From assembly GCA_937873255.1 (NCBI GenBank), contig CALMVM010000421.1, positions 1 through 8,886 on the forward strand: a stretch of 8,886 bases of DNA, written 5' to 3'. A program made the position numbers and the translations under genes. The notes under the pieces were generated by a model. That model was not told the DNA's origin. It searched no databases and worked only from the letters and a program-made list of their open reading frames with translations. Below are positions 1 to 6,207 of this stretch, in pieces. The DNA is from an uncultured Verrucomicrobiota bacterium. GTDB taxonomy: Bacteria; Verrucomicrobiota; Verrucomicrobiia; Chthoniobacterales; SZAS-18. The stretch's first letter is position 1. Each line of letters starts with the position of its first letter.

Positions 1-1
1 G

Positions 2-1363
2 TTTGGCCTGGACCTGAACTCGCTGCTTGGCGGGGCGACGGGCCGTCGCCTGCAAACCGTCGCGCAGGGACTCGCCGCGGACCTGCGCACGCTGCCGACC
101 AGCGAATGGAATGCCGCCCTCGCCCGGGCGACCGCCGGCCGGTTGCAAGGCGGCAACGTGCGTGCGGCCATCGTGGACGACCAGGCGAACGTCCTCGCCG
201 GCAGCCTGCCTGCCCTGCCGGCGAACGTCCGCCAGACCCTCGTGCGCCCTCCCCCGCCGCTGGCCTCGGCGCGGCAGAACCTCTCCAACGCCCACCCGGG
301 GATGTTCGATGAATTCCTGGTCGTCAGCGACAACCCGCGTATGTATTGGGCCGGCGCTTACCTGCAAAACGTTGCCTTGCCGGCCCCGGGCAGCCCGCCG
401 CGTTACGCCGCGCTGGTGTTCGCCTCGGAAACATTGCGCGCGGGCGGCTTGTTTTTCAATTACACGCCCTGGACGGTCCTCGGCGGCGGCCTGCTGCTGC
501 TGTCGATCCTGCTCTGGATTCCGTTCGTGCGTCGGCTCACTCGCGGATTGACCGGCATGACCCGGGCTGCCGAACGCATCGCGGAGGGGCATTTCGAGCC
601 GCCGAAAGCCAGCGCGCGCGGCGACGAACTCGGCCGCCTCGGCCGTGCGCTCGCCCACATGGCGGCGCGGTTGGACGGCTACGTCACGGGCCAGAAACGC
701 TTCCTCGGCGACACCGCGCACGAACTCCTCTCCCCTCTCGCGCGCCTGGAGGTCGGGCTTTCCATCCTGGAGCAGCGCGCCAACGACTCCGATGCGCCCG
801 TTATCGAGCGTTCGTTGGGCGAGGTGCGGCATCTGGCGGGCATCGTGCAGGACCTCCTCCTGTTCACGAAGTCGGAGTTGCGCGCCGCGCCGGTCGTCAT
901 GGGACCGGTCCCACTCGCGGCGCTGGCGCGTTCGGTCGCCCGGCGCGAGACGACGGACAGCGTGGTCGTCAACGTCGATGCGCCCGAGGAATTGTCCGCC
1001 GAGGCAGACCGCGACCTGCTCGACCGCGCGCTTGGCAACGCCGTCCGCAACGCCGTGCGTTACGCCGGACACGCGGGGCCGATTACGATCTTCGCCGCGT
1101 CGTCGAAACACGCCCCCGACGAGGTCCGTCTGACCGTGTCCGACCAGGGTCCCGGCGCGCCGGAAGCGGCCTTAAAACAATTGTTCGACCCGTTCTTCCG
1201 GCCGGAGACGGCCCGTTCGCGCGAAACCGGCGGCACGGGGCTCGGATTGGCGATTGTGAAGAGTTGCGTGGAGGCGTGCGGTGGCACCGTCAGCGCCAGC
1301 AACCGCACGGGCAACGGGCTGGCGGTGACGTTCACGCTGCGCCGCGCACCGGACCGGGGGTGA
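2..1363 (+). CDS. Sensor histidine kinase, CpxA-like, 5'-truncated
   Basis: This is an inner-membrane sensor kinase that would autophosphorylate on His and pass the phosphate to a response regulator, probably encoded upstream of the window. The frame is open from position 2, so the true start is outside; 453 residues are visible. In order they show an extracytoplasmic sensor segment (about visible residues 1-157), one membrane helix (about 158-176, Leu/Ile-rich, followed by RR), a HAMP linker (about 177-230), and a dimerisation/phosphoacceptor helix with AHELLSPLAR (His at visible residue 240, codon 719-721). The ATPase domain follows, with an N box (LGNAVRNAVRYA), G1 (DQGPGAP), an F box (FDPFFRP) and G2 (GGTGLGLAIVK). 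The AHEL-SP-AR form of the H box resembles the CpxA clade. Compared with a CpxA-sized protein, only the N-terminal tail and first membrane helix seem missing. The internal TTG at 143 is not a credible start because it would cut the sensor domain. The family call is firm; the signal sensed is unknown. Confidence 0.93.
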   Translation, partial: FGLDLNSLLGGATGRRLQTVAQGLAADLRTLPTSEWNAALARATAGRLQGGNVRAAIVDDQANVLAGSLPALPANVRQTLVRPPPPLASARQNLSNAHPGMFDEFLVVSDNPRMYWAGAYLQNVALPAPGSPPRYAALVFASETLRAGGLFFNYTPWTVLGGGLLLLSILLWIPFVRRLTRGLTGMTRAAERIAEGHFEPPKASARGDELGRLGRALAHMAARLDGYVTGQKRFLGDTAHELLSPLARLEVGLSILEQRANDSDAPVIERSLGEVRHLAGIVQDLLLFTKSELRAAPVVMGPVPLAALARSVARRETTDSVVVNVDAPEELSAEADRDLLDRALGNAVRNAVRYAGHAGPITIFAASSKHAPDEVRLTVSDQGPGAPEAALKQLFDPFFRPETARSRETGGTGLGLAIVKSCVEACGGTVSASNRTGNGLAVTFTLRRAPDRG

Positions 1364-1403
1364 AAAGTTTCGAGGCAATGGCTCGCCGTTGGCCCTCCGA
1401 ACT

Positions 1404-1431
1404 TTTGCATTCTGCATTTTGCATTTTGCAT
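1404..1431. repeat. Four tandem heptamers, TTTGCAT type
   Basis: Four 7-bp units lie head to tail: TTTGCAT, TCTGCAT, TTTGCAT, TTTGCAT (1404-1410, 1411-1417, 1418-1424, 1425-1431). They sit in the 96-bp gap between the kinase and xseA and form an AT-rich island in GC-rich surroundings. Seven-base short tandem repeats are known in some bacterial intergenic regions, for example in cyanobacteria. Here the array ends 28 bp before the xseA start, so it lies in the likely leader or promoter zone. Any function is unproven. Confidence 0.85.
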
Positions 1432-1451
1432 TTCCTCCCCATCTGGCTCAC

Positions 1452-1457
1452 AGGAAA
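1452..1457 (+). promoter_or_regulatory. Ribosome binding site of xseA
   Basis: AGGAAA is the only clear Shine-Dalgarno-like purine run just before a start in this window. It lies only 2 nt before the ATG at 1460, which is tight. The next codon, GTG at 1463, would have a more usual spacing (5 nt from AGGAAA), so initiation at GTG 1463 is a real alternative that would drop only the first Met. Confidence 0.55.
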
Positions 1458-1459
1458 CC

Positions 1460-2833
1460 ATGGTGGATCTCCTCCCGACGCAGCCGCAGGTTTTCTCGGT
1501 CTATGAACTGACCCGGGCCGTGCGCGCCTGCCTCGAAGAAGGCATCGGCGAGGTCTGGGTGGAAGGCGAGATTTCCAACTACCGCAAGCAGGCTTCCGGG
1601 CACCAGTATTTCACGCTCAAAGACGACCGCAGCCAACTCTCCTGCGTGTTTTTCCGCAACACGGCGACCGCCGCCGGAGCCACGGCGTTGGCGGACGGGA
1701 TGCAGGTGCAGGCGTACGGCGGCCTGACCGTGTACGAATCGCGCGGCCAGTACCAGCTCGTCGTCGGCCTCGTGCAGGCGCGGGGCGTCGGGGCGCTTCA
1801 GGCGCGGTTCGAAGCGCTCAAGCGCAAGTTGTTCGCCGAGGGGTTGTTCGATCCCGAGCGCAAGCAGGAATTGCCCGCCTTTCCGCTGACGGTCGGCATC
1901 GTGACCTCGCCGACCGGCGCGGCACTCCAGGACATGCTCAACATCCTGCGCCGTCGCGCGCCGTGGATGCGTGTGCTCGTGCACCCCGTTCGCGTGCAGG
2001 GTCAGGGAGCTTCGCTGGAAATCGTCAATGCTGTGCAGGAGTTCAACGCCTGGGCGCAAGAGCCCAGCGGACAGCCGTCCGCGCCGAAAGCCGTGGACCT
2101 GATCGTCGTCGCGCGTGGTGGCGGCAGCATCGAGGACCTGTGGGAGTTCAACGAGGAAATCGTTGCGCGGGCCATCGCGGCGTCGGCGCTGCCGGTGGTG
2201 TCGGCGGTTGGGCACGAGATCGATTTCACCATTGCGGATTTCGCCGCCGACCTGCGCGCGCCGACGCCGAGCGCGGCGGCGGAGTTGATCGCGCCGGACA
2301 CGGGAGCGTTGCTCGAACGGTTATCCGCGGCGGCGGAGATCTTCGAGCGCGGGTTGCGGGATCGGGTTGAGCGCAATCGCGAACGGCTGGTCGGATTCGC
2401 ATCGGGGGCGCTGGAGAAGGAACCGCGCCGCCGTTTGCTCGACGCCCGACAGCGTCTCGACCTCGCACAGGAAGGTCTCTCGCGTGCGGCGGCGGACGGA
2501 CTGCGGGAGTTGCGTTCCCGATTGGATGAAAAAAGCTGCTGTCTACGCGTGGCCGGACTGCAACAATCGTTGGAATTACGAGTTAAACTCGTCGCCACTT
2601 GGCGCGAGAAACTCGGCGTCGTGATGTGCTGCGAACAGGCCCGGGTAAAATCGCGTCTGCGCGAGGCCGAGGGCTTGCTGCGCGTGCTCGGACCGCAGGC
2701 CACGCTGGAACGCGGCTACAGCATCACGCTGGATGAGCGGGGCGAAGTCATCCGTTCCGCGGCAAGTACAAGTACCGGTGTTCGCATCCGCACGCGACTA
2801 GCCAATGGGGAGATTGTTTCGGTTGTCGATTGA
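1460..2833 (+). CDS. xseA: Exodeoxyribonuclease VII large subunit
   Basis: This is the catalytic large subunit of exonuclease VII, which with several copies of the small subunit XseB degrades single-stranded DNA from both ends in the cytoplasm. At 457 residues it matches the usual length (about 456 in E. coli). An N-terminal OB fold (about 10-105, including VWVEGEISNYR) is followed by the catalytic domain with TSPTGAALQDM (149-159), ARGGGSIEDLWEFNEE (218-233), SAVGHEIDFTIADF (248-261) and LRAPTPSAAAE (265-275). D158, R219, H252 and D255 line up by motif with E. coli D155, R205, H238 and D241. A long charged coiled-coil region (about 280-405) and the C-terminal ATLERGYSI motif (414-422) complete the family pattern. 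About 11 extra residues lie near 199-210 relative to E. coli. No xseB is in the window. The gene starts 96 bp after the kinase stop and ends before a strong hairpin terminator. The function call is secure. Confidence 0.97.
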   Translation: MVDLLPTQPQVFSVYELTRAVRACLEEGIGEVWVEGEISNYRKQASGHQYFTLKDDRSQLSCVFFRNTATAAGATALADGMQVQAYGGLTVYESRGQYQLVVGLVQARGVGALQARFEALKRKLFAEGLFDPERKQELPAFPLTVGIVTSPTGAALQDMLNILRRRAPWMRVLVHPVRVQGQGASLEIVNAVQEFNAWAQEPSGQPSAPKAVDLIVVARGGGSIEDLWEFNEEIVARAIAASALPVVSAVGHEIDFTIADFAADLRAPTPSAAAELIAPDTGALLERLSAAAEIFERGLRDRVERNRERLVGFASGALEKEPRRRLLDARQRLDLAQEGLSRAAADGLRELRSRLDEKSCCLRVAGLQQSLELRVKLVATWREKLGVVMCCEQARVKSRLREAEGLLRVLGPQATLERGYSITLDERGEVIRSAASTSTGVRIRTRLANGEIVSVVD

Positions 2834-2888
2834 GAGCCCGAATCCCAGCGATCGCCGACTTTACTGATCGGCGTAGGCAATGAAACGA

Positions 2889-2917
2889 AAAAGCCGTATC
2901 CATAGGATACGGCTTTT
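2889..2917. terminator. Bidirectional intrinsic terminator between xseA and the pilin
   Basis: A perfect 13-bp stem, AAAAGCCGTATCC (2889-2901) with GGATACGGCTTTT (2905-2917), closes a 3-nt ATA loop. The A tract on one side and the T tract on the other give a U run in both directions. It lies 55 bp after the xseA stop (+) and 27 bp after the pilin stop (-), which suits convergent termination. A weaker 6-bp stem (CGCCGA 2853-2858 with TCGGCG 2868-2873) lies between it and xseA. Confidence 0.88.
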
Positions 2918-2944
2918 CCAGTAGAGTTCTGGGTGTGACCCCTA

Positions 2945-3676
2945 TCAGAGATCGGCGAGCACCACCGTGTTCTTGCTCGTACCGGTATTGTTCAAATTGT
3001 CGTTCGTGGCTGGGTCCAGCAAGTTCACAGCTGTACCCGTTTTGTTGTTTCCCTTGATGACAGGATTCGCTGTAGATCCCGGGGCTGTCGTTAGTAGGTT
3101 TTCCAGAGCGCCGCTGTTATCGATACGGATGCAAATCGCTTTGGTGCCACCCCAAACCGCGCCTTTCGCTCCCACCGTGTTGGAGTATTTTCCTGACGCA
3201 TCACTAGGGCTATCGAAGATAAGGGGAGCAGACGGATAGGATGCATCCGTCAAATTGAGCATGTAGCCATACACATTTTCACCCTTCTCCAGAGTTTTGG
3301 CGTGGCCAGGGGCATAGGTGGTATCATAGGCGTTGTCCGGAGTTTTAGATCCGGACACCAACTTGTTAGAAAAAATTGTCTCGCTCGTCAGGTACTGCGG
3401 AAACAATGCTCCAAAGTAATCGTTTGAATACGTTGTGTCAGCAGCAAGTGCAGTAGGGGTACCCACGCAAGGATAGGTTCCATCGTTGTCGCCGGCAAAT
3501 AGCTTGAGCGCCAGACCGATCTGCTTGCACTGCGCCAGCGCCTTGGTTTGCGAGCCCTTGATTTGCACCGTATTGAACACCGGCAGCGCGATGCCCGCGA
3601 GAATGCCGATGATGGTGATGACGACGAGCAGTTCAATCAGGGTGAACGCCGCCGTGAACGATTTCTTTTTTATCAT
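2945..3676 (-). CDS. Type IV pilin-like / type II secretion pseudopilin
   Basis: This is a 243-residue protein with a class III (prepilin) signal. It has a short basic leader MIKKKSFTAA, then FTLIELLVV with Glu at mature position 5, and a single hydrophobic helix to about residue 34. Such proteins are cut and N-methylated by a prepilin peptidase and assembled into a periplasmic or surface filament. The start was set at ATG 3676-3674 because the leader then has normal length; an upstream in-frame extension to 3808 would give a long non-pilin leader and overlap glgB. The -1 residue is Ala, not the usual Gly. The post-helix segment, with KQIGLALKLFAGDNDGTYP, is typical of PVC-group pseudopilins; the rest is Asn/Thr/Ser-rich and not recognisable. 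No clear Shine-Dalgarno precedes the ATG. The distal coding part is much more AT-rich than the neighbours. No prepilin peptidase, assembly ATPase or secretin gene is nearby, so pilus versus secretion role is open. Confidence 0.88.
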   Translation of the reverse strand: MIKKKSFTAAFTLIELLVVITIIGILAGIALPVFNTVQIKGSQTKALAQCKQIGLALKLFAGDNDGTYPCVGTPTALAADTTYSNDYFGALFPQYLTSETIFSNKLVSGSKTPDNAYDTTYAPGHAKTLEKGENVYGYMLNLTDASYPSAPLIFDSPSDASGKYSNTVGAKGAVWGGTKAICIRIDNSGALENLLTTAPGSTANPVIKGNNKTGTAVNLLDPATNDNLNNTGTSKNTVVLADL

Positions 3677-3725
3677 GGTGGGGATGGTAGAGGAACTGAG
3701 CCCACCGGGAGTGGCGGGTCGGTGC

Positions 3726-3754
3726 AAAATAAGGTCCCGCCATGGGGGCGTCAA
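3726..3754 (-). promoter_or_regulatory. Putative sigma-70 promoter of the pilin gene
   Basis: Reading the minus strand, TTGACG (3754-3749) is followed after 17 bp by TATTTT (3731-3726). The -35 matches 5 of 6 consensus bases and the -10 matches 4 of 6. It lies in the 106-bp gap between the glgB stop and the pilin start and would give a leader of roughly 40-45 nt. The site suggests the pilin can be transcribed independently of glgB. It is a motif match only. Confidence 0.5.
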
Positions 3755-3767
3755 AGACTTTGCGCCC
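3746..3767. repeat. Inverted repeat overlapping the pilin -35 box
   Basis: GGGCG-T-CAAAG (3746-3756) faces CTTTG-CGCCC (3758-3767) around a single central A at 3757, with one unpaired T at 3751. It covers the -35 hexamer of the pilin promoter, so it may be an operator. It also lies just after the glgB stop and could form an RNA hairpin, but no U run follows, so it is a poor intrinsic terminator. Confidence 0.45.
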
Positions 3768-3782
3768 GCGCGCGAAGAAATG

Positions 3783-6035
3783 TCACGGCGGTAACAATTC
3801 GGTAACATTTGCGCTTTCCACCGGCTTGGGAGGGGTCCATTTGAGCCCCACCACGCTCAACGGCGGCAGGCGCAACCCGAGCGAGTGCGAACGCCCTTGC
3901 CAAGTCTCTTCGTCTGTGTGCAGGCCGCCGCAGTTGCCGACGTTGCCGCCGCCGTAGGTTTGCGCGTCGCTGTTGAGGATCTCCTGGTAAAACCCGGGAG
4001 CCGGCGCGCCGACACGGTAGTTCTCGCGCACGACCGGCGTCGCGTTGACCACGAAAAGCAGCAGGTCGCCGCCGCGCGACTTGCGCACGAAGGAAACCAC
4101 GCTGTTATCGCTGTCGTTGAAGTCGATCCACTCGAAACCCTCGTAGCTGTCGTCGAGTTCGTAGAGGGCGGGCTCGTGGGTGTAGAGCCAGTTGAGATGT
4201 TGCACCATCCGCCGCAGGCCGTCGTGGCGGCTCTCTTGCAGCAGATGCCAGTCGAGACTGCGCGCGTGCGCCCATTCTTTCACCTGGCCGAACTCTACGC
4301 CCATGAACAGCAGATATTTGCCCGGGTGCGCCCACATCCAGGCCAGGAACATCCGAAGGTTGGCGAACTTCTGCCACTCGTCGCCGGGCATTTTCTCCAA
4401 CAGCGATTTCTTGCCGTGGACGACCTCGTCGTGGCTGAGCACGAGGACGAAGTGCTCGCTGAACGCGTACACCAGCGAGAACGTGATGACGCCCTGATGA
4501 AACTTCCGGTACGCCGGATCGAGCGCCATGTAGCGCAGGCTGTCGTTCATCCAGCCCATGTTCCACTTGAACCCGAACCCGAGACCACCCAGGTACGTGG
4601 GCCGGCTGACGGCGGGCCAACTGGTCGATTCCTCGGCGATGGTCATGATCCCCGGGAACTCCCCGTAGGCGACCTCGTTGAAGCGTTTGAGGAAGTAGAT
4701 CGCCTCCAGGTTCTCACGTCCGCCGAACGCGTTGGGAATCCACTCGCCCGCCTTGCGCGAATAGTCGAGGTAGAGCATCGACGCGACGGCGTCCACGCGC
4801 AGGCCGTCGATGTGGTAGCGGTCGAACCAGAACAGTCCGTTCGCCACGAGGAAATTGCGCACCTCGTTGCGGCCGTAGTTGAAAATGAGCGTGCCCCAAT
4901 CGGCGTGCTCACCCTGGCGCGGGTCGCTGTGCTCGAACAGATCCGTGCCGTCGAACTCCGCCAGCCCATGTGCGTCTTTCGGGAAATGGCCCGGCACCCA
5001 GTCGAGGATCACGCCGATCCCGCGCTGGTGGCAACGGTCCACGAAGTGGCGGAACTCGTCCGGGTTCCCGAAACGGCTAGTGGGCGCGAAATAATTCGTG
5101 ACCTGATAGCCCCAGCTCCCATCGAAGGGATGCTCGGCGACCGGCATCAACTCGATGTGCGTGAACCCCATGTCGATGACGTAATCCAAGAGTTGGTCCG
5201 CCAGTTCGAGGTAACTCAGCGAACGGTCGCCATCCTCCGGCACGCGTTTCCAGCTCCCGAGGTGGACTTCATAAATGCTGACCGGTTCGCGCTGCCAGTC
5301 GCGGGTGCGGCGGGACTGCATCCACGCGGCGTCGTTCCAGCCGTAACGGTCGAGGTCCCAGACCATCGACGACGTTTTGATGCCGTGCTGATTGTAGAAA
5401 GCGAACGGATCGCTCTTGAGCTGAATGCCGCCGTGCGCGCCGCGCACCTCGAATTTATAATGGGTATTTTCCGCGATGCCGGGAATGAAGATTTCCCACA
5501 CGCCGACGTTGGTCCATCGACGCATCGGGTTGACGCGCCCGTCCCAGCCGTTGAAATCGCCGACGACGCTCACGCGCTGCGCGTTGGGCGCCCACACGGA
5601 AAACGAACACCCGCGCACCCCGCCGACCTCGCGCAAATGCGCGCCGAGCTTGTCGTAGATGCGGTGGTGGTTGCCCTCCTGGAAAAGATGCAGGTCGAGT
5701 TCGCCGAGCAGCGGACCGAAGGAATACGGGTCCGCGTTTTCCCACTCGTGGCCGGCGGCGTCCTTGAACCGCAGGCGGTACGCGGGGAGTTCCTCGCCGG
5801 CTTCCGGCAGCACCGCTTCGAAGAATCCGGCGTCGTGGACGCGTTCCGCCGGGGTTGTGCGACCGGCCTTGTGCACGTCGACGACCTCGACCTCGACGGC
5901 GCGCGGCTCGAAGACACGCACCACCCACTGGTCTCCGACGCGGTGCGGCCCGAGAAAGGCAAACGGGTCGCCGTGGGTCGCGGCGAGGAAGGAATCGAGT
6001 TCGGCGCTGTCGAAGGTGAAATGGCGCAATTTCAT
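3783..6035 (-). CDS. glgB: 1,4-alpha-glucan (glycogen) branching enzyme, GH13
   Basis: This enzyme cuts alpha-1,4 glucan chains and rejoins them by alpha-1,6 bonds to branch glycogen in the cytoplasm. At 750 residues it is close to the E. coli length (728). Two N-terminal CBM48-type modules are visible: the first spans about 20-110 with DPFAFLGPH, the second about 140-230 with [20 protein letters not shown]. The GH13 catalytic barrel and C-terminal beta domain follow. The conserved regions are all present: DWVPGHFP (Asp345), [10 protein letters not shown] (nucleophile Asp415), IAEESTSWP (acid Glu468) and [13 protein letters not shown] (Asp536). The 53- and 68-residue spacings match E. coli Asp405, Glu458 and Asp526. 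ATG at 6035-6033 (MKLRHFTFD) was chosen; the frame continues upstream to a TTG at 6119, but the added residues look unlike the family. No Shine-Dalgarno is evident. No other glg gene lies in the window, so it is a detached glycogen gene, divergent from uvrB. Confidence 0.97.
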   Translation of the reverse strand: MKLRHFTFDSAELDSFLAATHGDPFAFLGPHRVGDQWVVRVFEPRAVEVEVVDVHKAGRTTPAERVHDAGFFEAVLPEAGEELPAYRLRFKDAAGHEWENADPYSFGPLLGELDLHLFQEGNHHRIYDKLGAHLREVGGVRGCSFSVWAPNAQRVSVVGDFNGWDGRVNPMRRWTNVGVWEIFIPGIAENTHYKFEVRGAHGGIQLKSDPFAFYNQHGIKTSSMVWDLDRYGWNDAAWMQSRRTRDWQREPVSIYEVHLGSWKRVPEDGDRSLSYLELADQLLDYVIDMGFTHIELMPVAEHPFDGSWGYQVTNYFAPTSRFGNPDEFRHFVDRCHQRGIGVILDWVPGHFPKDAHGLAEFDGTDLFEHSDPRQGEHADWGTLIFNYGRNEVRNFLVANGLFWFDRYHIDGLRVDAVASMLYLDYSRKAGEWIPNAFGGRENLEAIYFLKRFNEVAYGEFPGIMTIAEESTSWPAVSRPTYLGGLGFGFKWNMGWMNDSLRYMALDPAYRKFHQGVITFSLVYAFSEHFVLVLSHDEVVHGKKSLLEKMPGDEWQKFANLRMFLAWMWAHPGKYLLFMGVEFGQVKEWAHARSLDWHLLQESRHDGLRRMVQHLNWLYTHEPALYELDDSYEGFEWIDFNDSDNSVVSFVRKSRGGDLLLFVVNATPVVRENYRVGAPAPGFYQEILNSDAQTYGGGNVGNCGGLHTDEETWQGRSHSLGLRLPPLSVVGLKWTPPKPVESANVTELLPP

Positions 6036-6160
6036 AGGTCGGGGGCGAGACGGTTGCGTTTCGCCGGACAGGATGCAAAGGAAATCGCGCTGGCGGGGCG
6101 GGTTGGTCCTCTCCGGCAAACATCGTTTCCGCGTTCTCGTCCGAGGCGCAAATTTCCCGC

Positions 6161-6184
6161 CGTTCCGCCATGACGTCGTTCCGC
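6161..6184. repeat. 8-bp direct repeat CGTTCCGC upstream of uvrB
   Basis: CGTTCCGC occurs at 6161-6168 and 6177-6184, giving a 16-bp period. A degenerate copy, CGTTTCCGC, lies at 6124-6132. The two exact copies end 23 bp before the uvrB ATG and lie where an upstream promoter element and spacer would be. They could be a regulator site, but chance cannot be excluded in a GC-rich gap. Confidence 0.35.
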
Positions 6185-6192
6185 AAACGTGG

Positions 6193-6198
6193 TAGGCT
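6193..6198 (+). promoter_or_regulatory. Weak -10-like element before uvrB
   Basis: TAGGCT lies 9 bp before the uvrB ATG and matches three of six consensus bases (T, A and final T). If used, transcription would begin only a few bases before the start, giving a near-leaderless mRNA. TGACGT at 6171-6176 lies 16 bp upstream and is a poor -35. The overlapping GGTAGG (6191-6196) could instead be a weak, distant Shine-Dalgarno. Confidence 0.2.
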
Positions 6199-6207
6199 GC
6201 GCCCCGT

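Larger units (their letters stand above)
6036..6207. other. Divergent glgB-uvrB intergenic region
   Basis: This 172-bp gap must hold the promoters for glgB (-) and uvrB (+). I see no convincing sigma-70 promoter for glgB. Neither an E. coli-type (CTGT-N8-ACAG) nor a Bacillus-type LexA box is visible. The direct repeats and the weak -10 listed separately are the only patterned elements. Confidence 0.6.

Noticed and set aside
1404..1431. CRISPR repeats
   Set aside because: The units are 7 bp and directly adjacent, with no spacers and no cas genes.
3677..3808. N-terminal extension of the pilin to 3808
   Set aside because: It would place 44 residues before the prepilin leader and overlap the 3' end of glgB.
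6036..6119. N-terminal extension of glgB to the TTG at 6119
   Set aside because: The added 28 residues (Arg/Pro-rich) do not look like the branching enzyme N-terminus, and the ATG at 6035 begins a normal family start.
3885..6173. A 762-codon open frame on the + strand opposite glgB
   Set aside because: It is antisense to a complete GH13 branching enzyme. The long opening comes from high GC, and its Val/Glu/Arg/His-rich translation has no domain features.
6124..6184. Alphaproteobacterial-type LexA box
   Set aside because: The GTTC copies are spaced by 12 rather than 7 bases, and the other features of the window do not suggest Alphaproteobacteria.
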